This document shows, one piece after another, positions 16,919 through 26,456 of a DNA stretch of 64,000 nucleotides; within the stretch, counting starts at the first letter, position 1; each line of letters begins with the position of its first letter. A program made the position numbers and the translations under genes. The notes beneath the pieces are model-generated. The model did not search any database. It had not been told where the DNA came from and was given only the letters and a program-made list of their open reading frames with translations. Source of the DNA: Rhizobium sp. N324 (lineage in GTDB: Bacteria > Pseudomonadota > Alphaproteobacteria > Rhizobiales > Rhizobiaceae); assembly GCF_001664485.1 (NCBI RefSeq), contig NZ_CP013630.1, forward strand, positions 2,173,001 to 2,237,000. The letters are read 5' to 3'.

Positions 16919-16927
16919 CTATACCAT
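16907..16927. promoter_or_regulatory. GntR-type operator 1
   Basis: ATGGTCT-N7-ATACCAT, the same 21-base layout as 18558-18578 with one mismatch in the left arm. It overlaps the -10 region and the start codon of the SDR gene, and is probably bound by the regulator encoded at 17694-18398. Confidence 0.65.
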
Positions 16928-17690
16928 GAGTAGGCTTCAGAACAAATCGGTCCTGATCACCGGCGGCGCCAATGGCGCGGGCGCGGCGAGCGCAAAGCTG
17001 TTTGCCGAAGAGGGTGCCCGCGTCATGATCGCCGACCGGGATGCAAAAGCGGCAGGGGCGCTCGTGGCCGCATTGCAGGCCCGCAATCTCGACGTCCGTT
17101 TCGTTCATGCCGATATTTCACGGCCGGAAGAGGCTGAAGCTGCCTATCGGGCGGCCCATGAGGCTTTCGGCCGCGTCGATATCCTCTTCAATCATGCCGG
17201 CATCATCATCGTTAAACCGTTCCTGGAGTGCACGCTCGAGGAATGGGACGAGTTGATGGACAACAACGCCAAATCCGCATTCCTGATGACCCGGCTGGTG
17301 CTGCCGGAAATGCTGGAGCGCGGCAAGGGCGTGTTGATCTTCACCTCGACAACAGGCGTGCGTGCGGCGACGCATCTGGAGGCTCTCTATTGTGCCTCGA
17401 AATCGGCGATGCATCAGATGGCGCGCGCCCTGGCGGTGGAATATCGCGATCAGGGGATCAGGGCCAACCTGATCTGCCCGAGTTTCGTGCGGACCCATCA
17501 TGGCGAGCATGAGATCGAACAATTGCGCAGCTATGGTGTCTTTGCGTCGGAAAACGATGTCAACGCCATGCAGGGGCGCATCTGCGAGCCGGAAGAGGTG
17601 GCGGAAGTCGCGCTCTTCCTTGCTTCCGACGCGTCCAGTTTCGTCAACGGCGCCGAGATCTTCGTCGACAATACATTCACGGCGGTGTGA
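16926..17690 (+). CDS. Short-chain dehydrogenase/reductase
   Basis: 254 aa classical SDR. Cofactor loop TGGANGAGAA at 12-21; NHAG (usually NNAG) at ~88; catalytic Ser in TSTTG and YCASK as the Tyr-Lys pair (~152-156); AD at ~36 suggests NAD preference. Ends FVNGAEIFVDNTFTAV. The ATG lies inside an operator palindrome and has no ribosome site, but the SDR fold starts at residue 7, so no later start is possible. Followed three bases later by the GntR gene. Likely oxidises a hydroxyl of the compound taken up by the betaine-type importer downstream. Confidence 0.92.
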   Translation: MSRLQNKSVLITGGANGAGAASAKLFAEEGARVMIADRDAKAAGALVAALQARNLDVRFVHADISRPEEAEAAYRAAHEAFGRVDILFNHAGIIIVKPFLECTLEEWDELMDNNAKSAFLMTRLVLPEMLERGKGVLIFTSTTGVRAATHLEALYCASKSAMHQMARALAVEYRDQGIRANLICPSFVRTHHGEHEIEQLRSYGVFASENDVNAMQGRICEPEEVAEVALFLASDASSFVNGAEIFVDNTFTAV

Positions 17691-17693
17691 ATC

Positions 17694-18398
17694 GTGCTTT
17701 GGGGATTGAGACAAGTCGAACCGCAGGCGGCGCACGGCCTCGCCGTCGATCTGTTGCAGCGCCAGATCCATTCCGGGCTGCTGCTGCCGGCCGAGCGGCT
17801 GCCCGCCGAGCGCCAACTGTCCGACCGCTTCGGCATCAGCCGCGTGACGCTGAGAGAAGCGCTGCGGGTGCTGGAAACCAATCAATATATTACGGTTCGG
17901 CGCGGCGCCCAGGGCGGCGCCTTCGTGACCGACGAGGAGCGGCTGAGTCAGCTCGCGCGCCGCCGGATGACCCGGGCGCCGGCGACGACGATGCGCGTGG
18001 TCGAATTCCTGACCGTCAACCAGCTGGCGGCCGCCCGTCTGGCAGCGGTTCGGCGCGGTACCGCCGACCTCAAGCGCATGCGCCAGGCGATGGATATGAT
18101 GACATCGGCGGAGAACGGGCCGCAGCGCAAACAGTCCGAAGCCCTGTTCTTCCTTGCCGTCGGCGACGCAGCGCAGAACCCTCTGCTGTCGCGCGCCATC
18201 GAAGACGGGCTGGCCGAGCTGTTTCTGCCCTTCGAAAAGGCGGGCTCCGAAGCGACCGCGTCCACGGCATTGAAATCCTTCGAGCATTTGTTTCAAGCGC
18301 TCGGCAGCGAGGACATCGCCTCCTCAGAGGCTGCAATGACGGATCTGCACGCCCAGCTCTGGGATACCGTCCGCCGATTGACCCGAAACGCCGCCTGA
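17694..18398 (+). CDS. GntR/FadR-type (FCD) transcriptional regulator
   Basis: 234 aa, GTG start three bases after the SDR stop. Winged helix at residues ~13-75: AERLPAERQLSDRFGISRVT, then LREALRVLETNQYITVRRG. The C-terminal FCD domain is recognisable but eroded: the metal-ligand FH found in most members reads FF here (EALFFLAVGDAAQNPLL), so it may bind no metal or a different effector. Likely represses both SDR promoters through the ATGGTAT-N7-ATACCAT sites. Confidence 0.88.
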   Translation: MLWGLRQVEPQAAHGLAVDLLQRQIHSGLLLPAERLPAERQLSDRFGISRVTLREALRVLETNQYITVRRGAQGGAFVTDEERLSQLARRRMTRAPATTMRVVEFLTVNQLAAARLAAVRRGTADLKRMRQAMDMMTSAENGPQRKQSEALFFLAVGDAAQNPLLSRAIEDGLAELFLPFEKAGSEATASTALKSFEHLFQALGSEDIASSEAAMTDLHAQLWDTVRRLTRNAA

Positions 18399-18535
18399 TC
18401 TTTTCAGGGCGGCATGCCGAAAACTGCGCACGGTCTTCGGACGACGTCATGCTCTAACTCGTTCATACGGAATAGGATTTGGATTTCAGGTCGAACCGGC
18501 CTGAATTCATCCTGTTTCCCGTATTCAAAATGCGC

Positions 18536-18578
18536 TTGACAACTGCCTTCGGATTTAATGGTATTAACCTCATACCAT
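18536..18578 (+). promoter_or_regulatory. Promoter with GntR-type operator 2
   Basis: TTGACA (18536-18541) is followed by a perfect palindrome ATGGTAT-N7-ATACCAT (18558-18578) that covers the -10 position, the classic layout for repression. Matches operator 1 in arms and spacing. Confidence 0.7.
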
Positions 18579-18599
18579 TGATCCATTGTGGGAGGCATC

Positions 18600-19406
18600 A
18601 TGAACGTCGCGGCGAACATGTCGAAGGAGCTGGTGGTGAACGGGCGACTGCGGGGGCGCACGGCCATCATCACCGGCGGCGCAAACGGGATCGGGCGGGC
18701 CGCCGCGCGCATGTTCGCGGCCGCCGGCGCCAGAGTGGCGATCCTCGACATCCAGGTGGAGGCCGGCCGCAGCGCTGTCGCCGAAATCGAAAAGGCGGGC
18801 GGGCAGGCGATGTTCCTGCAGACCGACGCGGCGGACACTGCGGCGGTCCGTGCCTCGCTTGCGGCAATCGTCGCCAAATGGGGCGTCGTCGATACGCTTT
18901 TCAGTCATGCCGGCACGATCATCGTCAAGTCGCTGCATGAAAGCACCGACAGCGATTACGAGCGCCTGATGAACATCAACGTTCGCTCGTCCTTCGTGGT
19001 CTGCCGCGAAGTGGTCTCGCACATGCTTGAAAACGGCGGCGGCTCGATCGTCATCACCTCGTCGATCGGCGGCGAGAAGGGTTTCGGCCTCGAAAGCCTC
19101 TATTGCATGACCAAGGGTGCCGTCCTGCAGCTCGCCCGCTCCATTGCTATCGAATATCGCGACCGGGGAATTCGAGCCAATGCCGTTTGCCCGGGCTTTG
19201 TGAAGACAGCCCACGGGCTTCGCGAAATCGACGAGCTCGACGGGCTCGGCCAGAAGTGGAACGAGGCGGACCTGCATTCGGTGCAGGGGCGGCTTTGCGA
19301 GCCGGAGGAGGTGGCGGCCGCAGCGCTCTGGCTTGCTTCGGACGAGGCGAGCTTCGTCAACGGGTTGGCGCTTTACGTCGACAACGGTTGGTACGCCAAG
19401 GGTTGA
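18600..19406 (+). CDS. Short-chain dehydrogenase/reductase
   Basis: 268 aa SDR, clearly homologous to the one at 16926. TGGANGIGRAAAR is the cofactor loop, SHAG at ~102 (Ser for the first Asn), ITSSIGG carries the catalytic Ser, YCMTK the Tyr and Lys; ends FVNGLALYVDNGWYAKG. GGAGG four bases before ATG 18600 fixes the start. It heads the operon with the betaine-type importer (31 bases to the binding-protein gene), under operator 2. Two paralogous SDRs under one regulator suggest successive oxidations, or use on two stereoisomers. Confidence 0.92.
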   Translation: MNVAANMSKELVVNGRLRGRTAIITGGANGIGRAAARMFAAAGARVAILDIQVEAGRSAVAEIEKAGGQAMFLQTDAADTAAVRASLAAIVAKWGVVDTLFSHAGTIIVKSLHESTDSDYERLMNINVRSSFVVCREVVSHMLENGGGSIVITSSIGGEKGFGLESLYCMTKGAVLQLARSIAIEYRDRGIRANAVCPGFVKTAHGLREIDELDGLGQKWNEADLHSVQGRLCEPEEVAAAALWLASDEASFVNGLALYVDNGWYAKG

Positions 19407-19436
19407 ACTGCAATACAACACGAAAAGGGGAATGCA

Positions 19437-20393
19437 ATGAAACGGCTTATCACTTCTGCAATCATGGCGCTCAGCGTCGCGAACGCCTCTCCCTCGATGG
19501 CTTTCCAGCCGGAGTCCGACCAGACGATCAAGCTGATGATCGCCGATTGGTCGTCAATGGCGATCGACACCGAGATCCTCAACATCATCCTGTCGACCTA
19601 CGGCTACAAGGTGGAAAAGGTAGTCGCCGACGATACCGCCCGTTATCCGGGATTCGAGGCGGGCGACCTGACGATCGCGCTGGAGACCTGGCAGACCACG
19701 CAGAACGAGGTCTTCTCCGCATCGCTCGCGACCGGCAAGATCCTCGACATGGGCGAGCTCGGCCCGCACGCCAAGGAGGACTGGTGGTATCCGGCCTATA
19801 TGGAGGAGAAGTGCCCGGGACTGCCGGACTGGAAGGCGCTGAAGAACTGCGCCGAAGCCTTCTCGACGCCGGAGACTGCGCCGAAGGGACGGTATCTCGG
19901 CGCCCCGGTGAGCTGGGGCGGCTACGACGAAGAGCGCATCAAGGCGCTGGACCTGCCCTTCGAAGTCGTCCATGCCGGCACGGACGCGGCGATGTTCGCC
20001 GAGCTGAAATCGGCCTATGAGCGCAAGGCGCCGATCATCCTGTGGGTCTACGAGCCGCATTGGGCGCCGACGGTCTTCGAGGGCTCGTTCATCAAATTCC
20101 CGCCCTATGAGTCCGCCTGCTATTCGGATCCGTCCTGGGGCGTAAACCCGAAAGCGGCCTACGATTGCAGCAAGCCGGAAGGCTGGATCAAGAAGATGGC
20201 CTGGGCCGCCGGTGAAAAGGTCTGGCCCTGCGCTTACGACATCACGCGCAAGTTCACCATAGACGGCAAGGAACTCGGCCAACTGGTCTACGAGGTCGAC
20301 GTCAACGGCCGCACCGTCGAGGATGTCGCGATGGAATGGGCGAAGAAGAACGAAGCCACCTGGCGTTCCTGGGCTGCCTGCGCGGAAAAGTAG
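19437..20393 (+). CDS. Glycine betaine/quaternary amine-type substrate-binding protein (ProX/OpuAC)
   Basis: 318 aa with a signal peptide cleaved after ~22 (ANASPSMA/FQPES). The mature part has the OpuAC sequence: KLMIADWSSMAIDTEILNII, ARYPGFEAGDLTIALETWQ, and APIILWVYEPHWAP. The many Trp and Tyr residues fit an aromatic box for a quaternary ammonium. C-terminal Trp-Arg-Ser-Trp. Works with the fused permease and ATPase that follow. Association with two dehydrogenases suggests import for catabolism and not only osmoprotection. Confidence 0.9.
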   Translation: MKRLITSAIMALSVANASPSMAFQPESDQTIKLMIADWSSMAIDTEILNIILSTYGYKVEKVVADDTARYPGFEAGDLTIALETWQTTQNEVFSASLATGKILDMGELGPHAKEDWWYPAYMEEKCPGLPDWKALKNCAEAFSTPETAPKGRYLGAPVSWGGYDEERIKALDLPFEVVHAGTDAAMFAELKSAYERKAPIILWVYEPHWAPTVFEGSFIKFPPYESACYSDPSWGVNPKAAYDCSKPEGWIKKMAWAAGEKVWPCAYDITRKFTIDGKELGQLVYEVDVNGRTVEDVAMEWAKKNEATWRSWAACAEK

Positions 20394-20400
20394 GATAGCG

Positions 20401-20429
20401 GTGGGAGCCGGGCGGACCCCGGCTCCCAC
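20401..20429 (+). terminator. Strong hairpin in the importer operon
   Basis: GTGGGAGCCGGG / CCCGGCTCCCAC: a perfect 12-base-pair stem with a five-base loop, directly after the binding-protein stop. No U-run follows, so it more likely stabilises the upstream mRNA or attenuates than fully terminates, giving excess binding protein. Confidence 0.6.
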
Positions 20430-20430
20430 T

Positions 20431-20534
20431 AAAGCGCGTCGCGTCAAACTTGATTCATGCAACGCGCTTTAGCTCTTTGTTTTGCGCATGTCGTTGCCGC
20501 AAAACCGCTTCACACTTTTGCGCGACATGCTCTA
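20431..20534. repeat. RIME1-like mosaic repeat
   Basis: Two adjacent palindromes: AAAGCGCGT (20431) with ACGCGCTTT (20462), and GCATGTCG (20486) with CGACATGC (20523). The second half shares long blocks (CGCAAAACCGC, CACTTTTGCGCGACATGC) with 41182-41285. The ~100-base two-palindrome layout fits the rhizobial intergenic mosaic element RIME1; the name is from memory. Confidence 0.7.
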
Positions 20535-20552
20535 TCGATTTGGGAGGACGAG

Positions 20553-22535
20553 ATGACCCATAGCCTCGCACAGCCCAGGGAGATGACGCTTTGGCGCAGT
20601 CACTGGGCCTATGTCGCCTTGCTTCCTGCGATCATGGCTGCGGCGCTCTTTCTCCCCGGACCACTGGTGCATTTGCCCGATTGGGCGGTTCTGCCGCTGT
20701 CGGATTATGTCGGCAGAGGATTGAACTGGTTCGCGCGTGACGCGGCGATCGGAGAGGTGAAAATCGCCGACGCCACCCGGGCGCTTGCCGCAATCGCCGA
20801 GACGCCGATCCTGTGGCTGAAGATGCTGCTGGTCGACGGCTGGGTGCAAGGCGCTGGTTTCAACAAGCTGCATATCGCTCCACCCTTGAGCTGGGTCGGC
20901 GTGATATTGGTGACAGCGCTTGTCGCCTTGCGGGTCTCCGGCCGGTCCCTGGCAATGCTCACCCTGGCGGCGGGCGCCTATCTTGTCGTCTTCGGCCTCT
21001 GGGTCTCGGCGATGATCACGCTGGCCTCCGTCCTGCTATGCGTGATCACCGGCCTCGCCTTGGGCCTGGCGATGGGTATCTGGGCCTATCGTTCGCCGGG
21101 CGCGGAAGCCGGTTTGCGGGCGGTCATGAATATCATGCAGACCGTGCCGATTTTTTCCTATCTTTTGCCGACGCTGCTTCTGTTCGGCTACGGGCCGAGT
21201 GCGGCCCTGTTTGCCACGGTGGTCTACGCGCTGCCGCCGATGGTGCATGCCACCGTGCTGGCGTTGCGCTCCGTGCCCTCCGAAACGCTCGAACTGGCGC
21301 GGATGACGGGATGCAGCCGCCGGCAGACCTTGTGGAAGGTCGAATTGCCGGTGGCGATGCCGCAGCTTGCGATCGGGCTCAATCAGGTGGTGATGATGAC
21401 GCTGAACATGGTGATCATCGCCTCGATGATCGGCGCCGGCGGCCTCGGCTATGACGTGTTGCGCGCGCTGCGCCGGCTCGATTTCGGCGCCGGCTTCGAA
21501 GCGGGCATGGGGATCGTTGCGCTGGCTGTCGTGCTCGACCGGCTGACGCAGGCGGCGGCCCGCAATCAGTCGACGGGCCGCCACAGGCTTTGGTGCCGCC
21601 GCGATACCGTTCTCGCCCTGGCGCTGCTTGCGGTGCCGACAGTCCTCAGCTTGGCGGTGCCGGCGCTTGCCGCCTGGCCGGCCGGCCGGACCTTGACGAC
21701 GGCACCTTTCTGGAACGGCGCGGTGAGTTTCATCAATCAGACCTTCTACGGGCCGCTGGAAGCGATGCGCACCGCCATGCTGCTCGGCGTGATGAATCCC
21801 TTCCGCGATCTGCTGCAATCAGCGCCGTGGAGCGTGGTCGTGCTGCTCCTGGCGGTGGCGGCCTACGCGCTGGGCGGTCTGCGCACTGCCCCGATCGTCG
21901 TGCTGCTGATCCTTTTCATCGCACTAACAGGCTATTGGCAGGCGGCGATGTCATCGGTCTATCTGACAGTTCTGTCCGTCGCCATCGCCCTTGCCATCGG
22001 CCTGCCGCTGGGGATCTGGGTGGCGGGGCATCCGCGGCTGCACGGGCCGGTGCAATTGGCGCTCGATACGCTGCAGACCCTGCCGACCCTGGTCTACCTG
22101 CTGCCGGCTGTCATGCTGTTCCGCAATGGCGACTTTTCGGCGCTGATCGCCATTGCCTCTTATGCCATAGCGCCGGCCGTGCGTTATGGCATGGCGGGAA
22201 TGGCGCATGTGCCGCATGAACGGATCGAGGCCGGGCTGATGTCGGGCTGCACGCCATGGCAGACCTTTCGCTTCATCAGCCTGCCGTCCGCCTTGCCAAC
22301 GCTTATTCTCGGCGTCAACCAGACCGTGATGATGGCCTTGTCGATGCTTGTCATCGCCGCTCTCGTCGGCACGCGGGAGCTGGGGCAGGAGGTCTATACG
22401 GCGCTCGCCCGGGGACAAACCGGGCCCGGCATCGTCGCCGGTCTATGCGTTGCCTGCATCGCGCTCATCGCCGATGCGCTGTTGAAATCCGGAGCCGCGC
22501 GTGCTGCCGGGCGTGAAGGAGATGTCCATGTCTGA
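20553..22535 (+). CDS. Fused double permease of a betaine-type ABC importer
   Basis: 660 aa, roughly twice the length of ProW. Both halves hold a complete permease domain: the first with ELARMTGCSRRQTLWKVELP at ~245, the second with IEAGLMSGCTPWQTFRFISL at ~560, each followed by a near-identical NQVVMMTLNMVIIASMIG or NQTVMMALSMLVIAALVG stretch. A tandem duplication and fusion lets one chain replace a homodimer. GGGAGG five bases before ATG 20553 fixes the start, just after the RIME1-like repeat. Its stop overlaps the ATPase start by eight bases. Confidence 0.9.
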   Translation: MTHSLAQPREMTLWRSHWAYVALLPAIMAAALFLPGPLVHLPDWAVLPLSDYVGRGLNWFARDAAIGEVKIADATRALAAIAETPILWLKMLLVDGWVQGAGFNKLHIAPPLSWVGVILVTALVALRVSGRSLAMLTLAAGAYLVVFGLWVSAMITLASVLLCVITGLALGLAMGIWAYRSPGAEAGLRAVMNIMQTVPIFSYLLPTLLLFGYGPSAALFATVVYALPPMVHATVLALRSVPSETLELARMTGCSRRQTLWKVELPVAMPQLAIGLNQVVMMTLNMVIIASMIGAGGLGYDVLRALRRLDFGAGFEAGMGIVALAVVLDRLTQAAARNQSTGRHRLWCRRDTVLALALLAVPTVLSLAVPALAAWPAGRTLTTAPFWNGAVSFINQTFYGPLEAMRTAMLLGVMNPFRDLLQSAPWSVVVLLLAVAAYALGGLRTAPIVVLLILFIALTGYWQAAMSSVYLTVLSVAIALAIGLPLGIWVAGHPRLHGPVQLALDTLQTLPTLVYLLPAVMLFRNGDFSALIAIASYAIAPAVRYGMAGMAHVPHERIEAGLMSGCTPWQTFRFISLPSALPTLILGVNQTVMMALSMLVIAALVGTRELGQEVYTALARGQTGPGIVAGLCVACIALIADALLKSGAARAAGREGDVHV

Positions 22536-23577
22536 TGCCTATCACCATTCACCGGGACGGACGGCACCTGTTGCGCTCGAAGCCAAGGGCGTCTGGAAAG
22601 TCTTCGGGGCCGATGCCGCCTCTTTCGGCCAGCGTCCCGCCTCCGCCCGCACGCCGGAAGCACTGGCCGCCGCCAAGGTCGTGGGCGCGGTGCAGGATGC
22701 GACCTTCCGGATCGCGCGCGGCGAGGTCTTCGTCATCATGGGCCTCTCCGGCTCGGGAAAGTCGACGCTTCTTCGCTGCCTCACCCGGTTGATCGAGCCC
22801 ACCGAGGGTGAGGTTCATTACGACGGCGAGAATATTTTGAAACTGAACGACAAGGCGCTGGTCGATATCCGCCGCCGCCGGATGGGCATGGTGTTCCAGC
22901 ATTTTGCGCTGCTGCCCAATCGCACCGTTCTCGGCAATATCGCTTTCCCCTTGGAAGTTCAGGGAATGCCGCGCGCCAAGGCCGAGGCGCGGGCGCGCGA
23001 ACTGATCGATACCGTGGGACTGACGGGGCGAGAGGCCCGCTTTCCCGCCGAACTTTCCGGCGGCCAGCAGCAGCGCGTCGGCATCGCCCGTTCGCTCACC
23101 ACCAATCCGGAATTCTGGTTTCTGGACGAGCCGTTTTCGGCGCTCGATCCGCTCATCCGTGCCGATCTCCAGGCCGAGGTGCTGCGGCTCCAGCAGACCC
23201 AGACGCGCACGGTCGTTTTCGTCACCCATGATCTGGACGAAGCCATTCGGCTCGCCGACCGGATCGCCATCATGGAAGGCGGGCGCATTGTCCAGATCGG
23301 AACGCCCGAAGAGCTGGTGACGCGGCCGGCGACCGATTATGTCCGCCGCTTCGTCGCCAAGGTGCCGCCGGCCCGTGTGGTTCGGGTTTCTTCGCTGATG
23401 AGCTCTGCGCAGGGACAGAATGTCGCCGGCGGAGTGAAGGCTGGTTGTACGATTTCGGAGATCGCGCCGCAGCTTGTTTCTGCCACCGGCGCTTTGCCGG
23501 TCCTCGATGCCGCCGGCAGACAGATAGGATCGCTCGACCGCCAGCGGGCGCTTGCGACGCTGGCGGCGAGCGGCTGA
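22528..23577 (+). CDS. Betaine-type ABC transporter ATPase (ProV-like)
   Basis: 349 aa. An insertion (residues ~15-60) precedes Walker [25 protein letters not shown] is the signature, WFLDEPFSALDPL Walker B, FVTHDLDEAIRLADRI the His switch. ProV has two CBS domains for ionic-strength sensing; here only ~80 residues remain after the nucleotide domain (VRRFVAKVPPARVVRVSSL onward), with a single CBS-like end (ALPVLDAAGRQIGSL). Osmotic gating may therefore be lost. ATG at 22528 follows AAGGAG by six bases and overlaps the permease stop. Confidence 0.9.
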   Translation: MSDAYHHSPGRTAPVALEAKGVWKVFGADAASFGQRPASARTPEALAAAKVVGAVQDATFRIARGEVFVIMGLSGSGKSTLLRCLTRLIEPTEGEVHYDGENILKLNDKALVDIRRRRMGMVFQHFALLPNRTVLGNIAFPLEVQGMPRAKAEARARELIDTVGLTGREARFPAELSGGQQQRVGIARSLTTNPEFWFLDEPFSALDPLIRADLQAEVLRLQQTQTRTVVFVTHDLDEAIRLADRIAIMEGGRIVQIGTPEELVTRPATDYVRRFVAKVPPARVVRVSSLMSSAQGQNVAGGVKAGCTISEIAPQLVSATGALPVLDAAGRQIGSLDRQRALATLAASG

Positions 23578-23579
23578 CC

Positions 23580-23600
23580 GCGCGGACTTGCCGTCCGCGC
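23580..23600. terminator. Terminator-like hairpin between convergent genes
   Basis: GCGCGGAC-TTGCC-GTCCGCGC, an eight-base-pair stem with a five-base loop, two bases after the ATPase stop and facing the kdgD-like gene. No U-run. Confidence 0.5.
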
Positions 23601-23607
23601 GCTGCTG

Positions 23608-25546
<1,939 letters not shown>

Positions 25547-25570
25547 TTGAGTCTCTTTCGAAATTACACA

Positions 25571-25590
25571 ATGTCATATGACATAATATG
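25571..25590. promoter_or_regulatory. Uronate-type GntR operator at uxuA
   Basis: A perfect 14-base palindrome ATGTCATATGACAT (25571-25584) runs on into GACATAATATG (25580-25590), which recurs as GACATAATATGTC at 26416-26428 before the importer. Shared sites at both promoters suggest one regulator, that at 25612-26322. Confidence 0.65.
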
Positions 25591-25611
25591 AATTTTGAAG
25601 AGAGTCGAGCC

Positions 25612-26322
25612 CTATTGCTGCTCGGCGAGCATCCGGTAGCGGCGTTGGCTCGCCATCATATGGGCGCGCATCGCCTGGCGGGCGCGATCCGGATCCTGAT
25701 CGGCGATGGCCGAGAGGATTTCGACGTGTTCGGCATAGACCTTTTGCAGATAGTCGCGGTCATTGGCCTCGGGCAGCGTCGGAAACTGGCCGCGGGGAAT
25801 TGATTTGGGGCCGAATTGGCGCAGGACATCGACGTAGAATCGGTTGTTGGTGGCGGCGGCAATCGCCATGTGGAAGGCATAATCGGCCTCGACCGTTTGT
25901 TGCCCCGTTTCAATCAGGTTCGCCATGCGGCGGTTGGCCTCACGGATGGCGGCTTCCTGCTCGGCGGTGCGGCGATAGGCGGCAATCGCCGCGGCTTCCC
26001 CCTCGGCCGCCATGCGAAACTCCAGCAATTCAAGGGTTTCGGGGATGCTTTTGATTTCCACCGGCGTCAATGGCAGCACCGATTGAGATTTCGGATCCGC
26101 GACAAACACCCCTTTGCCCTGGATCGGCTTGACGAAGCCGGCCGACCTGAGGTCGGCGATCGCCTCGCGCACCACGGTGCGGCTGACGCCGAAGGTTGCT
26201 TCAAGCTGCGGCTCGGTCGGCAGCTGGTCGCCGACGCGCAGCATCCCCGTCTCGATCTGCGCCCGCAGCTGATCGATGACCTGCTGCGCCAGTCTTTCTC
26301 GCCCACGGCTGAGTGTCGTCAT
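25612..26322 (-). CDS. GntR/FCD regulator of the uronate locus (UxuR/ExuR-like)
   Basis: 236 aa. Winged helix at ~10-75: GDQLPTEPQLEATFGVSRTV, VREAIADLRSAGFVKPIQGKG. The FCD domain keeps its metal ligands: EADYAFHMAIAAATNN, EHVEILSAI and MRAHMMAS, unlike the eroded domain at 17694. Start 26322 (MTTLSRGRERLAQQVI) is where family homology begins; an upstream frame to 26409 runs into the promoter. Lies 65 bases upstream of uxuA on the same strand, with its own stretch of promoter towards the importer. Likely inactivated by a uronate or KDG-type ligand. Confidence 0.9.
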   Translation of the reverse strand: MTTLSRGRERLAQQVIDQLRAQIETGMLRVGDQLPTEPQLEATFGVSRTVVREAIADLRSAGFVKPIQGKGVFVADPKSQSVLPLTPVEIKSIPETLELLEFRMAAEGEAAAIAAYRRTAEQEAAIREANRRMANLIETGQQTVEADYAFHMAIAAATNNRFYVDVLRQFGPKSIPRGQFPTLPEANDRDYLQKVYAEHVEILSAIADQDPDRARQAMRAHMMASQRRYRMLAEQQ

Positions 26323-26415
26323 TTTTCTGTTCCCCAATCCCTTTGCACTCAAGTCTCCCGCTCGGGCCTTGTCAATCGTATCGGACTTCGATAGATCATA
26401 ATACGACATACGGGC

Positions 26416-26428
26416 GACATAATATGTC
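26416..26428. promoter_or_regulatory. Uronate-type GntR operator at the importer
   Basis: GACATA-A-TATGTC, a perfect 13-base palindrome 28 bases before the binding-protein start. A weaker related stretch, ATCATAATACGACAT, lies just upstream at ~26395-26409. Confidence 0.65.
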
Positions 26429-26456
26429 TTCTATAGTAATTCATGGAGGAGTGACA

